This document shows, piece after piece, positions 24,783 to 33,985 of a DNA stretch of 64,000 nucleotides. The translations under genes were made by a program, and so were the position numbers. Each line of letters begins with the position of its first letter. Position 1 is the first letter of the stretch. The notes under the pieces are model-generated. The model did not search any database, had not been told where the DNA came from, and was given only the letters and a program-made list of their open reading frames with translations. Source of the stretch: an uncultured Brevibacillus sp. (GTDB lineage: Bacteria > Bacillota > Bacilli > Brevibacillales > Brevibacillaceae); NCBI RefSeq assembly GCF_947502445.1, contig NZ_CANMZW010000012.1:62001-126000 (forward strand), written 5' to 3'.

Positions 24783-26675
24783 ATGAAACGAGAGCTGAGT
24801 CACAGGCAATTGCAAATGCTGATTCAAGTGTCAAACGCCATTAATTCCACCCTGGAGCTCGATGTTGTTTTCAATACGATTATGAAAGAGACGCTTTCTG
24901 TCATTGAAGCTGCTGACGAAGGTTATTTGTTTTTGTATGACCCAGAAGAAGACTATCTCATCGCCAAAAGTATCTTCCTGAAAAGCAACGATATTCTCTC
25001 CGTGGTTCGACTGGGGCCAGGTGAATCGATGACTGGCATCACTTTTTTGAACAAAAAATGTACCCTATTTCCTGACAGGCAAAGCGTTTACGAGGCGACC
25101 CGCACCATGTCCGCGATCAATCAGGCTAAATTGCAGGCTGCCGATCCGATCTTTCCCTACTCCGCCGCCTGCGCACCCATCATGACGAATGGTGTATGCA
25201 TTGGAGTAATTACGCTCGACTGCTTTCATCCTGACAAATCGTTTCAACCAGATGATTTACAGCTGCTCGAAGCCATCTCCCATCAAGCAGCAGTTGCCTT
25301 AGAAAAAGCCAGTCTTTATCGAGCACGGGAAATCTCGATCTCGTTACTCGAAGAAATGAACGTGCAGATGAACCGACAAAATCAGTCACTAAATCGGTCG
25401 CTGGAAATTCATCGGCACCTGGCAGATCTCGTTTTGCATGGGGAAGGGGTAAACGCGATTCTGCCATACATTCAGCAATTAATGGGGACGCCTATTCTCC
25501 TGCTTGATCAAATGGGCGAGCTGATTGCCTCATCCACCAAGCCTCTCACGGCAGCCGAGGAAGAAAAGCTCAATCAGATTCGCAATGTGATCCACTCCTT
25601 GCCGTTAGACTGCATTCCCCGGCCACTACCAGAAGTAAGCGCGACCGCAAACGGCTTTAGCTTGCTTCCCATCGGAGCTAGAGCCAATTTACTCGGCTAT
25701 TTGGCTTTGCTCACATCGGACCTGTTTGATGAGATTGACAAGGCTGCTCTGGAGCACGCAAGCACTGTGATTTCCTTTGAGCTGGTAAAAGAGCAGGCGA
25801 TATTTGAAACTCAGCAAAATTTGAAGGGGCATTTTATCGAGGAGCTTTTTACGGGAAAAATTAGTCACCAGCTCATTGATCAAGCAAAGCATCTGCAGCT
25901 TGACGCAAACCGTTCCTATCAGGTTCTGACCATTAATCTGGAAAGCACCCAGCATGATTCATTCGACCTGTACAAGCGTATTCTGGCCGTTCGCAGAAAC
26001 CTCACGCAGGTAGCGACAGAGCTTTTTTTGCAGCGCTATCCGCATGGGTTGATCGTGACCAAAAACGATCATCTGGTCATCCTGCTCTCTTATGCACAGT
26101 CGTTCTCGCAGCTGGAAACACAGCGCCATCTCAAAGTGCAATGTCAGCTTTTCGGAGAGTACATTCTGAAACAAAAATGGGGCTTGAAAGCAGCAATCGG
26201 AATTGGAAGTGTGACGCGTGGTTTGCATGAGGTGTATAAATCGTCAGAGGAAGCGGCGAAATGTTTGCAATTTTTAAAAACCTACCAAACAGAATTACGA
26301 TATGTCAGCTATACGGAGCTTGGAGGCAACCGCTTGCTCCTGCAAAACTCGGCAGATGACCTCATCGCTTATGTACTCGACGTTTTAGGCCCGCTGCTCA
26401 CTTATGAAAAGGCCAGGAAAAGGGAGTTTCTACTTACCCTTACTGCTTATCTGGACAACAGCTTGAAAATGAAAGAAACAGCCCAAAGCCTCAATATTCA
26501 TCTGAACACCTTGATTTATAGGATCAAACGCACCGAGGACATATTAGGCTTTTCACTCACGGATCATAAGCATTTCATGGATATATGCATGGCCATCCAC
26601 GTCTATCAGCTATTGGAGGTGCAAATCGAGCAGCAACTCGCTCTGCGAAGGACAGAGAGCAAATCGTATTCGTAG
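24783..26675 (+). CDS. GAF-domain PucR/CdaR-type transcriptional regulator
   Basis: 630 residues. An N-terminal GAF domain (about 20-180) should sense a small molecule. A middle region (about 215-430) resembles the GGDEF-like part of CdaR/PucR proteins. A C-terminal PucR HTH_30 domain (about 560-615) has NSLKMKETAQSLNIHLNTLI and YRIKRTEDILGFSL. AAAGGAGTG precedes the ATG. It is divergent from the Dpp-like operon, 155 bases away, so it is the likely regulator of peptide import and the Xaa-Pro peptidase. Activation or repression cannot be told. A perfect terminator follows. Confidence 0.9.
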   Translation: MKRELSHRQLQMLIQVSNAINSTLELDVVFNTIMKETLSVIEAADEGYLFLYDPEEDYLIAKSIFLKSNDILSVVRLGPGESMTGITFLNKKCTLFPDRQSVYEATRTMSAINQAKLQAADPIFPYSAACAPIMTNGVCIGVITLDCFHPDKSFQPDDLQLLEAISHQAAVALEKASLYRAREISISLLEEMNVQMNRQNQSLNRSLEIHRHLADLVLHGEGVNAILPYIQQLMGTPILLLDQMGELIASSTKPLTAAEEEKLNQIRNVIHSLPLDCIPRPLPEVSATANGFSLLPIGARANLLGYLALLTSDLFDEIDKAALEHASTVISFELVKEQAIFETQQNLKGHFIEELFTGKISHQLIDQAKHLQLDANRSYQVLTINLESTQHDSFDLYKRILAVRRNLTQVATELFLQRYPHGLIVTKNDHLVILLSYAQSFSQLETQRHLKVQCQLFGEYILKQKWGLKAAIGIGSVTRGLHEVYKSSEEAAKCLQFLKTYQTELRYVSYTELGGNRLLLQNSADDLIAYVLDVLGPLLTYEKARKREFLLTLTAYLDNSLKMKETAQSLNIHLNTLIYRIKRTEDILGFSLTDHKHFMDICMAIHVYQLLEVQIEQQLALRRTESKSYS

Positions 26676-26731
26676 AGAATGTTCGTAATAAGGATCAGTT
26701 GATCTACGGAACTCGTTGCTAATTCTGTAAA

Positions 26732-26761
26732 AATAACCTTCTCAGGCCTGAGAAGGTTATT
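26732..26761 (+). terminator. Terminator of the PucR-type regulator gene
   Basis: AATAACCTTCTCAGG and CCTGAGAAGGTTATT form a perfect 15-bp palindrome followed by TCGTTTTTCT. Confidence 0.9.
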
Positions 26762-26779
26762 CGTTTTTCTATTCACAGG

Positions 26780-27055
26780 AAACGGGACGAAAAGGTGATT
26801 GGTGGTGTTCGCGGTTGTCCAGCCGAATAGAACGAGTAATCGAGTAACCGAATAGCCGTCTGGCGATCAGTTCAGCTCCAAGGTTTACGATTTTCGCATG
26901 TGTATGCTCTGTCATACATTTCTACAAGCGTCTCGCACTTATAGGGGTCCTTGTCTCGCACAAAGATAGGCGTTGTCCGCGATTTCCTGTGGCTGAGATG
27001 TACTCAGCTTACAAAACATAGAGGGCTACGTTTTCTAAGCCAAGCACATCGATAT
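26780..27055. other. Stretch without a clear gene
   Basis: No supported gene. A minus-strand frame from about 27000 down to a TGA at 26872 reads TTPIFVRDKDPYKCETLVEM and looks protein-like but has no start. It could be the tail of a deleted gene. Confidence 0.35.
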
Positions 27056-27059
27056 GTGC

Positions 27060-27596
27060 CTAGTCTTCCAACTCGACGTATTTTTCCGCTTGAGGAAACT
27101 CCAGAAAGATTTTGTGGCATTCATCTTCAATCAATTGGGACAGACGCTTTACCTTTCTTTCCAATTGCAAGCCGGTTTCTCGCGCTTTTGCTATGTCGTA
27201 CATGGCACGAGTGATGAGTTTTTCTCCGCCATTGTAGTAACCGCCTGTATTGATCTCTTCTTTTTTCATAGAGCCATATCTTTTGAGCGAAGAAGCTTCT
27301 TTTCTCATGTGCTTCGCGACCTGCATAGCAGTAAAGATGCTAAGCTCCTGGTTATTCCACGTAATCCTGTTAGCGAGATTAGCGTTGTGAATTAACTCAT
27401 CGATGACGCGAAAGTCCTCGCGAGCCTCTGCCAATTCTTCGGTGATTTGCACAAAAGAACGAGTCGGTTCCTCTGCCTTCTCCCCTTTTACATAAATACC
27501 GAATGCGTTTTGTTCACGTTCATTATCAAGCTCAGTAACCTTATTTGCAATATCTGATCGCAGTGGAACAAGTGCTGCAAGAGACAGCTTTGCCAT
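27060..27596 (-). CDS. Hypothetical helical protein, DUF6847-like
   Basis: 178-residue soluble, strongly helical and charged protein beginning MAKLSLAALVPLRSDI. The pattern of an N-terminal helix, an ELAEAREDFRVIDELIHNAN hairpin, NLANRITWNNQELSIFTAMQ, then a heptad-like helix resembles the small DUF6847 (septicolysin-like) family, which is usually about 155 residues. That match is from memory of the pattern and is only moderately secure. AAGGGG lies about 10 bases before the ATG at 27596. Function is unknown and it stands alone. Confidence 0.55.
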   Translation of the reverse strand: MAKLSLAALVPLRSDIANKVTELDNEREQNAFGIYVKGEKAEEPTRSFVQITEELAEAREDFRVIDELIHNANLANRITWNNQELSIFTAMQVAKHMRKEASSLKRYGSMKKEEINTGGYYNGGEKLITRAMYDIAKARETGLQLERKVKRLSQLIEDECHKIFLEFPQAEKYVELED

Positions 27597-27914
27597 CCGA
27601 ATCAATCCCCTTCCATCCTTAGGAAATTCTCTATAAGATAAGGACGGTGCAACCAGTGAAAAGTTACGGTTATTCAAAAAAATATGACAGAACTTTCATT
27701 TCGTGACGGAAATGCACTACTAGGTATCGCTAGTTCCTTCTTTAAAAGAATATTGTCAGAAACTTTGTTTCGGTATGTAATAGAGGAAGGTTAGCCAGTT
27801 TAATAATTGCCTGTATACGCGAGAGTGGTTGCTGCGTATCGGAAGCCTTTGCGATGGAAAGGAATAGGAGAATCGGGTTTTTGGTATTTTTTATAATAGG
27901 GAGGAGAACAATCT

Positions 27915-28295
27915 ATGATCAGTAAAGTCGGACAAATTATGTTGTATGTAAATAACCAGAATGCAGCGGTAGATTTTTGGACGGAGAAATTAGGATTTAG
28001 CGTCATTTCTGAAGAAAACAACGGTCAAGGAATGAGATGGATTGAGATTGCACCGACCAAGGACGCACAAACTAGCATCATCCTGCACAATAAGGAATTC
28101 GTGGCCAAAATGTCCCCTGGTTTAAATCTTGGTACCCCTTCTCTCCTGTTTTTTTCTGAAAAAATCGATGAGCTGCGTACCGAGCTGTCCAATAAAAATG
28201 TGAAAGTGGGAGACATTGTAGCAATGCCCTCTGGCCGCGTATTTAACTTTGCAGATAACGAAGAGAATTACTTTGCTGTGCTGGAGAAGAAGTAG
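27915..28295 (+). CDS. VOC/glyoxalase-family protein
   Basis: 126 residues with two beta-alpha-beta-beta-beta repeats of the vicinal oxygen chelate fold. QIMLYVNNQNAAVDFWTEKL opens the first repeat, and GRVFNFADNEENYFAVLEK closes the second with the usual metal-ligand glutamate region. GGGAGGAG precedes the ATG. Members bind metals, drugs or catalyse isomerisations, and no activity can be assigned. A terminator follows. Confidence 0.85.
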   Translation: MISKVGQIMLYVNNQNAAVDFWTEKLGFSVISEENNGQGMRWIEIAPTKDAQTSIILHNKEFVAKMSPGLNLGTPSLLFFSEKIDELRTELSNKNVKVGDIVAMPSGRVFNFADNEENYFAVLEKK

Positions 28296-28338
28296 CTTGC
28301 GGATCGTTTGACGAGCAGCGATGGATCATTGTAATAAT

Positions 28339-28369
28339 GCGGCTGACAACAATCGTCGGCCGCTTTTTT
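28339..28369 (+). terminator. Terminator after the VOC gene
   Basis: GCGGCTGAC and GTCGGCCGC form a stem with one G-U pair followed by TTTTTTG. Confidence 0.85.
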
Positions 28370-28539
28370 GTGTGGAATAAAGTCTTATCATCCATAATTC
28401 AGCACATCCCTATAAATAAAGTAATTTTTTACAAAAACCGAGAAACTTTTCTGTTTTCATTTTGTCTGAATCTGATGAGAACAATTTTTTCTGCTATGTA
28501 AAGGATCGGGAAAAGCTACGACTCAATGGGAGGGAAACC

Positions 28540-29697
28540 ATGAGAAAATTTTCGTTAGCTTGTAAGGGAGGATTATTAACATTCGCTGGCATCGCTGCTC
28601 TAGGTTGTTCGGCCGTATTTGCAGAGGTCCCTATCAATATGGAGGAAACCCAGACTGAATTACCAGCTTATTATGAGGATTATCCTTTTGAACGACGCTA
28701 CATGAGCGATGCCTACATGGGGAGGAATTATCAGCTAGTTCAGCCGTTTAAGTCCATGTCTGCCAAACGGATATTCGGTATCAGCAACAGTCAATTTGAA
28801 AAGTATCATGACTATCTTTTCGTAATTGATCAACAAAATCGCTTGTATTTATCCACAGATAATAAGGCACCTGTACAAATCAAGGAGCTGACAGGAGCTA
28901 AAGAAGTGTACGCTTCCAGGTACGGAGGGTACTACGTCCAATTAGCGAATGGATCACTATGGTATGCTGATTTTGCAAAGGAAGGCTCGAAAACTTACCC
29001 AAAGCCCAAGCAGGTCGAAACAAAAACCAAACAGATCGTTTTGGAAACGGAAGACTACGGAAAATTGGGCTACTTCACCATCGACGGCAACAATAACCTT
29101 GTTTTCGTGGATAAAAACCTGAAGCGAAAAATGATCGATCAAGACGTTGCTCAGCTTGGAGCTGTTTTTGAGCTCCTGCCCACTTATCCCAAAAATGATG
29201 AATTTTTCAATGGGATCTATTATGTGAAAAACAATCAACTATGGGCTTATACCCCTTATCAGGAATCCGAGAAACAACTGATATGTGACGAGGTCACGCA
29301 GTTATCTGATCGTTATTTTTATTGGAAGGACAGACATCGTAAGGTAACAGAAGTAGCTCCAGGCTTTCACTTACAAAGCTTTTTAATTGAGAAAGCGAAA
29401 AATCTACCGTCCGCCTACAAGCAAGTGACATTTCATGGTCCTTTCGGATATGCACGAGCCGAAAATGAAGAAAAGAAAGGACTATATACGTATATTATCC
29501 AGGAACAAGTAATGGGTGAGAGTGTGGTAAATGACACAAGGACTTTCCCCGATATCTTTGTAAATCCGTGGAGAACGTTACCTGAGCTCCAAAATATTCG
29601 CGATCTTACTTCGAATAATCAGCAGCTCTTTCTCTTAAATGAAAAAGGACAGGTATTTTCGTTAGGAAATGGGCAGTTCCACAAAGTCAGCCCGTGA
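28540..29697 (+). CDS. Secreted protein of unknown function with propeller-like repeats
   Basis: 385 residues. The signal peptide (about 1-30) has a possible lipobox-like LGCSAVFA, but signal peptidase I cleavage after FAE fits better. The mature part has loosely repeated beta units (FVIDQQNRLYLSTDNK, GYYVQLANGSLWYADF, GYFTIDGNNNLVFVDK, NGIYYVKNNQLWAYTP, LFLLNEKGQVFSLGNG). These resemble RCC1/WD-type blades, suggesting a beta-propeller. GGGAGGG lies 6 bases before the ATG at 28540. No catalytic motif is visible. It stands alone; role unknown. Confidence 0.65.
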   Translation: MRKFSLACKGGLLTFAGIAALGCSAVFAEVPINMEETQTELPAYYEDYPFERRYMSDAYMGRNYQLVQPFKSMSAKRIFGISNSQFEKYHDYLFVIDQQNRLYLSTDNKAPVQIKELTGAKEVYASRYGGYYVQLANGSLWYADFAKEGSKTYPKPKQVETKTKQIVLETEDYGKLGYFTIDGNNNLVFVDKNLKRKMIDQDVAQLGAVFELLPTYPKNDEFFNGIYYVKNNQLWAYTPYQESEKQLICDEVTQLSDRYFYWKDRHRKVTEVAPGFHLQSFLIEKAKNLPSAYKQVTFHGPFGYARAENEEKKGLYTYIIQEQVMGESVVNDTRTFPDIFVNPWRTLPELQNIRDLTSNNQQLFLLNEKGQVFSLGNGQFHKVSP

Positions 29698-29841
29698 CTA
29701 CGCCAATCCACTGAAAAGGCAGCTGAATAGTTTGGCTGCCCTTTCTAATCTAGCAAGCAGCCCACTTCCATAAAACGGAAAACCGTCATAGAACCATCAT
29801 AAATCGCCGGGGGACGAAGCTCAGTCTGTGGTATTGTAAAA

Positions 29842-30585
29842 TTGCAACCACCAAGCTATCAGCGTGTCGACTTAGACGGAGTAATCCGAATGTCGCCCTC
29901 TTTTGACACCATCGGCTTTTTCACACAAGATTTGGATAGCATGCAATTGGCAAGCTCCCATCTCCTTCCTAACTGGCACCCCTTTTCCTCCGATAAAAAA
30001 CCTGTACTTGGTGTTCCAAATGGTGTGTATATGAGTTTTATGTCCGATGAGGTTAGACTCGCCTTTGAACACCAGCTTCAATCACTGAACAAAGCTGGAT
30101 ACACCATTCGCCATGTCGATATGCCATGGGATGATGCTTTCCTGGCTGGTGATCCCATGATTCGAATGGTTCAAGGCGAAATGGCTCAGATCCATGAAGC
30201 CTAGTTTAAACAGTACAAGCATCTATATGGTCCTTCCGTAAAAGCAGCTATTCAAACAGGACAGGCCGTGCCCTTAGAAGAATTAGAGCAATATCGTGCT
30301 GGACAATTGAAATTAAGAGCTGATTTAGAACAAACCAATCGCAATTATGGCATCGATGTATGGATTTCACCTTCTCAGGGAGGTGTAGCGCCAAAAGGGT
30401 TTGAAAGAACCGGTTGGTCAGGCATGACCGCAATCTGGTCATACGCAGGACTCCCGACGATCAGTGTGCCATTCACAAAAATAGACGGATTACCTTTGGG
30501 TCTGCAATGTATTGGGTGTTTTGGAAATGATGAAGCCCTGTTATTTTGGACAAAAGGCATAGAGCAAAGCTTGTCTCCTCAGTAA
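29842..30585 (+). pseudogene. Amidase-signature family gene, truncated and interrupted
   Basis: The frame encodes the C-terminal two thirds of an amidase (GatA/AmiE superfamily): DGVIRMSPSFDTIGFFTQDL, then, after a single in-frame TAG at 30202-30204, FKQYKHLYGPSVKAA and SYAGLPTISVPFTKIDGLPL. Both halves are in the same frame, so one base change (for example TGG to TAG) would explain the stop. The N-terminal part with the catalytic Lys-Ser-Ser region is missing, so the enzyme cannot be active. Confidence 0.85.
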
Positions 30586-30611
30586 AAGGTCAGCCTTTTT
30601 GCAAATAAGAA

Positions 30612-30640
30612 CGCCGCCCAGCAGTCATAGCCAGGCGGCG
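30612..30640 (-). terminator. Terminator of the ArsR-SRPBCC operon
   Basis: CGCCGCCTGGC and GCTGGGCGGCG form a GC-rich stem just after the SRPBCC stop. The following T tract on the minus strand is short (TTCTTATTT). Confidence 0.65.
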
Positions 30641-30654
30641 ATCCTCCTCTTTCC

Positions 30655-31170
30655 TTACTTGACCTCGTTCAGACGCTCTTCCAAGCGATCCCATGTCTCG
30701 GTAATACCCTGCAGCATACCCATGTCCATCACGGTCTTGAGAGCCTCTGCTGATACGTATTCACCGCGATTGACCAGCTTCGTCTTGCCGTCTTGCTCGA
30801 TGAATTCCAGCGTGACGTCGGTAGATGGCAGCTCCGGGTTTGTATTGCCCTCTGCATCCGAGAAATAATCGGTGTAGCTGATCATTTCTAGCTCGACAAT
30901 TTCCTTATAAACACCTTTGCCCCATGATTCCATGCCATAGAAGTCGCCTTGGTTCTTATCCACGCACTTCATGCAGTAGTGCCAAACCCCACCCGGACGG
31001 AAATCGATATGGCATACAGGAACCTCCCAGCCTCTCGGTCCCCACCAGCGCTTGAGATGCTCAGCCTCTTTGAACATCTGGAACACGAGCTCGCGCGGTG
31101 CGTCAAAAACACGCTCCAGCACTAGCACCCGATCGTTTTCTATCCTTGAAACCATTGCATTTTTAGACAT
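30655..31170 (-). CDS. SRPBCC (AHSA1-type) domain protein
   Basis: 171-residue START/Bet v1-fold protein. RVFDAPRELVFQMFKEAEHL and KRWWGPRGWEVPVCHIDFRP are hallmark AHSA1/YndB-type sequences, and the fold forms a hydrophobic pocket. AGGAGGAG precedes the ATG. It follows an ArsR-family gene by 24 bases, a very common pair in Bacillales in which the ArsR protein regulates the SRPBCC gene. Ligand unknown. Confidence 0.9.
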   Translation of the reverse strand: MSKNAMVSRIENDRVLVLERVFDAPRELVFQMFKEAEHLKRWWGPRGWEVPVCHIDFRPGGVWHYCMKCVDKNQGDFYGMESWGKGVYKEIVELEMISYTDYFSDAEGNTNPELPSTDVTLEFIEQDGKTKLVNRGEYVSAEALKTVMDMGMLQGITETWDRLEERLNEVK

Positions 31171-31194
31171 TCTAACTCCTCCTCTTGAATGATC

Positions 31195-31539
31195 TTATGG
31201 TTTTTCCTTGTTTTGCAGCTCACGCAAGTATTCTTCCAAATTGTCGAACCTGTCCTCCATGACGCGCTGGAAGGATTTGGCCCAAGCATCCAATGCTTTG
31301 AACGGCTCTGGTCGGAGCTTGTAAATCCGCCGGTTGGCTTCGGCCTTCACTTCCAAAATCCCGCTATCGCTAAGCACCTTCAAGTGCTTTGACGCCTGGG
31401 GCTGACGAAGTTCCAGCCGTTCAGCAATTTCCCCTACAGTCAGGGGACCATCGCGCAAGAGTTCGACGATATTCAATCGATTCGGTTCGGCCAAAGCGTT
31501 CAGAGTCGTCATGTCCATGCCCGGATTCATCCCTGACAT
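31195..31539 (-). CDS. ArsR-family transcriptional regulator paired with SRPBCC
   Basis: About 114 residues with a winged helix-turn-helix: ALAEPNRLNIVELLRDGPLT, VGEIAERLELRQPQASKHLK, then the wing. The metal-binding cysteine motif (ELCVCD) of classical ArsR is absent, so it is a non-metal ArsR type. The ATG at 31539 follows GAGGTGA; a GTG at 31548 is possible. It is first gene of a two-gene operon and probably represses its own promoter through the palindrome in the promoter spacer. Confidence 0.9.
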   Translation of the reverse strand: MSGMNPGMDMTTLNALAEPNRLNIVELLRDGPLTVGEIAERLELRQPQASKHLKVLSDSGILEVKAEANRRIYKLRPEPFKALDAWAKSFQRVMEDRFDNLEEYLRELQNKEKP

Positions 31540-31618
31540 GTCACTCACCTCGTTAAGATATGGTCTCCCGGTATCATATCATCTCCTTCATCAGTTTGGT
31601 CATCTTCTTGTTGGTTTA

Positions 31619-31648
31619 AATATACACCAAAAGGAATATTCCTGTAAA
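31619..31648 (-). promoter_or_regulatory. Promoter and operator of the ArsR-SRPBCC operon
   Basis: On the minus strand TTTACA (31643-31648), an 18-base spacer and TATATT (31619-31624). The perfect palindrome GGAATATTCC (31633-31642) fills the spacer next to the -35. This is a typical position for an ArsR repressor site. Confidence 0.7.
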
Positions 31649-31666
31649 GGTATATTCAAAAATAAA

Positions 31667-31697
31667 AAATGACATCGGATTTACCCGATGCCATTTT
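31667..31697 (-). terminator. Terminator of the formamidase operon
   Basis: AAAATGGCATCGG and CCGATGTCATTTT form a stem followed by TTATTTTTG on the minus strand, just after amiS. Confidence 0.85.
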
Positions 31698-31708
31698 TCC
31701 GTCATCAT

Positions 31709-32335
31709 TTAAGCAGGAACCGTATTTGTCGGTTCTTTGCGGAAAGCGGGCTTAGCCGCGAAGTACAAATAAACAAAGGCCGCAACACATAAAAGCGTAA
31801 TGACCCAGACGAGGCCAGACGGAATATCGTTCCACAGACCCGTCATGGAAAGAAAGGCAGGGATAGCTGCCGTAACCCAAGACTGAATTAAAGTAACGAA
31901 GCCCGTATATCTGCCAATGTCACGCTTCAATCCTAAAAGAATAAAGAACAAGGTCCAGAGAAATGCCCACATCAACCAAATAATGCCGAACTTCACATCT
32001 CCAAAAGTGATGAAATTGACGAGCGAAAACCCGATGGCAAGAATGGCGACCCACAGTGAATACCAGCCGACGCCTGTCGTATCAAGATTGCACAAATTGG
32101 TGATGCCTACGTACAAATAGGTGAAGCCAAACAAGAAAATTCCGGATGCACCTAAAATCGCTGCAGTGTCCCCACCAGCTGTCATGATCAGATAAAGCGG
32201 AGTAATGACTTGCAGAACACCAACAAACAGATTAAAAATGCCTGCACTTTTTCCTTCCACCTTGCCAAGCAGCATGATGCTGTTGAGAAACAAAACGCCT
32301 CCGACGTACAACAACCCTACATTTGACACCGGCAT
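31709..32335 (-). CDS. amiS: AmiS/UreI-family amide (or urea) channel
   Basis: 208-residue membrane protein with six to seven helices. GLLYVGGVLFLNSIMLLGKV at the N-terminus and the IIWLMWAFLWTLFFILLGLK segment are typical of AmiS/UreI channels. It is the last gene of the formamidase operon, 15 bases after fmdB, so it most likely lets short amides (formamide, acetamide) or urea across the membrane. AAAGGAAGG precedes the ATG. Confidence 0.92.
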   Translation of the reverse strand: MPVSNVGLLYVGGVLFLNSIMLLGKVEGKSAGIFNLFVGVLQVITPLYLIMTAGGDTAAILGASGIFLFGFTYLYVGITNLCNLDTTGVGWYSLWVAILAIGFSLVNFITFGDVKFGIIWLMWAFLWTLFFILLGLKRDIGRYTGFVTLIQSWVTAAIPAFLSMTGLWNDIPSGLVWVITLLCVAAFVYLYFAAKPAFRKEPTNTVPA

Positions 32336-32350
32336 CCTTCCTTTGACGCC

Positions 32351-32662
32351 TCAGTGCCCCACCATCCATGGGCGCTTTTGGGCGTGTTGATGGGTATGAG
32401 TGTGCTTCCCATGTGAATGACCGTGATGTGAGCAGCTCCCTCCTTCATGGGAGTGCGATTCTCTCTTTACTATTTTTGGTTCTACGCCTCGTTCAATCCG
32501 TTGCCGCAAAGCTTGCGGTGTAAAAATCAGACCCGGAGCAGAATACATCCGCTTCGACTGTTGCTGGCAATTCGGGCAGTCTACGCTATCTGTTATTTCG
32601 CTAATTTTCAACCACTGAATGAACGGACCACACTCTTCGCACAAAAAATCGTATCTCGGCAT
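32351..32662 (-). CDS. fmdB: FmdB-family zinc-ribbon protein
   Basis: 103 residues starting MPRYDFLCEECG. A CxxC...CxxC zinc ribbon (FLCEECG and VDCPNC) occupies the first 40 residues, as in FmdB proteins associated with formamidase. The tail is unusually rich in histidine (SHSHEGG, HHGHSHGKHTHTHQH), which suggests metal binding or metal delivery to the metal-dependent formamidase; that role is inference. AAAGGAGC precedes the ATG. It sits 86 bases after fmdA. Confidence 0.88.
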   Translation of the reverse strand: MPRYDFLCEECGPFIQWLKISEITDSVDCPNCQQQSKRMYSAPGLIFTPQALRQRIERGVEPKIVKRESHSHEGGSCSHHGHSHGKHTHTHQHAQKRPWMVGH

Positions 32663-32748
32663 CGTATCTGCTCCTTTACTGAGTGACTGGTATGAACTGA
32701 CTGCCATTCGGACGCTATGGGCAGATGTATTTTCGCCCCACCTGACCT

Positions 32749-33930
32749 TTATTTCGGCAAAATGTTTCGGTCGAAGATACTTGTCGGAATCGAAAGCGTG
32801 CAGCATGCATTCGGGATATCTACAACCCCTGCGATTCTTCCTTCAACAGGTGCTGTACCCAGCAGCATATAGGCCTGTTCTCCCGTAAAGCCCATCGCAG
32901 TTTTCAAATACTCGATGGCGTTCAGGCACGCGTTGCGATAAGCGACATTCGTATCCATATAGTACTGCTGTCCTGTCGTTTCGTGGACAGAGATGCCTTC
33001 AAACACAAGGTATTCAGAATAGTGCGGCTCTACTGGACCTGGCTTGAACACCGGATTGTTGATGATGTTGTACTTCGCCATCCCGCCCTTGATCACATCT
33101 ACATGCAAATCCATCCAGCCTGCCATTTCGATACCGCCGCAGAAGGTTACCTCTCCATCCCCTTGTGAGAAGTGCAGGTCTCCCATCGACAGCTTTGCTC
33201 CCTCCACATGGACAGGGAAATAAATCCGTGTTCCTTTGGAAAGGTTTTTAATATCGCAGTTTCCGCCATTTTCACGCGGTGGCACCGTACGCGCAGCTTC
33301 CCTGGCAATTCGCTCAAACTCTGCGCCTTGGAGCTTTCCAAGCACCGCACTATGAGAAGTTGGCAGATTCGCAAGCGGTGGGACACGTTCTGGATTAGTC
33401 GAAACCAGATCGCGCTCACGTCTGTTCCATCTGTCCAGCAATTGGTGGGAGGGTGCTGTGCCAATCAAGCCCGGATGGATAATGCCAGCGAACTTGACGC
33501 CTGGCAAATGACGGGAGGTCGTATAAATCCCGTGGAAGTCCCAGATCGACTTCGCCGCTTCTGGATAATGGTCGACGAGGAAGCAACCGCCATTTTCTCT
33601 GGCAAAAATGCCGTTAAAGCCCCATTCCGAGCCCTGCAATGCCCCGATATCCAAAATATCGACCACTAACAGATCGCCCGGCTCAGCACCGTTGACCCAC
33701 ACCGGACCACTTAATACGTGTACGCGGTTGAGATTTACATCACGGATGTCGGAGGGATCGTCGTTATTTGAAATTTGGCCGTCTGTCCAGTCTTTACATT
33801 CAATCCGGAAAACTGCTCCCGGGTTGACCGATACCGTAGCTGGAATATCCGGATGCCATCGGTTATGACCCGGTGTTTCCTGCTCCTCCATTGGCTTGTT
33901 CAAGTCAACGCGAAACAATACTTCTGGCAT
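32749..33930 (-). CDS. fmdA: Formamidase / acetamidase
   Basis: 393-residue amidohydrolase of the FmdA_AmdA family, releasing ammonia from formamide or similar short amides. Diagnostic stretches are GHNRWHPDIPATVSVNPGAV, the DILDIGALQGSEWGFNGIFA region and LHFSQGDGEVTFCGGIEMAG. The start MPEVLFRVDLNK has AAAGGAGG upstream. The first gene of a sigma-54 operon with fmdB and amiS, divergent from an enhancer-binding activator, it is clearly inducible nitrogen or amide catabolism. Confidence 0.95.
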   Translation of the reverse strand: MPEVLFRVDLNKPMEEQETPGHNRWHPDIPATVSVNPGAVFRIECKDWTDGQISNNDDPSDIRDVNLNRVHVLSGPVWVNGAEPGDLLVVDILDIGALQGSEWGFNGIFARENGGCFLVDHYPEAAKSIWDFHGIYTTSRHLPGVKFAGIIHPGLIGTAPSHQLLDRWNRRERDLVSTNPERVPPLANLPTSHSAVLGKLQGAEFERIAREAARTVPPRENGGNCDIKNLSKGTRIYFPVHVEGAKLSMGDLHFSQGDGEVTFCGGIEMAGWMDLHVDVIKGGMAKYNIINNPVFKPGPVEPHYSEYLVFEGISVHETTGQQYYMDTNVAYRNACLNAIEYLKTAMGFTGEQAYMLLGTAPVEGRIAGVVDIPNACCTLSIPTSIFDRNILPK

Positions 33931-33985
33931 GCTACTTCCTCCTTTGTCTTCCGCAGATTCATGAGCCTTACACAGAAAATAAACA

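Noticed and set aside
26872..27000. Small minus-strand gene ending at 26872
   Set aside because: Protein-like stretch but an in-frame stop just upstream and no start codon with a ribosome site.
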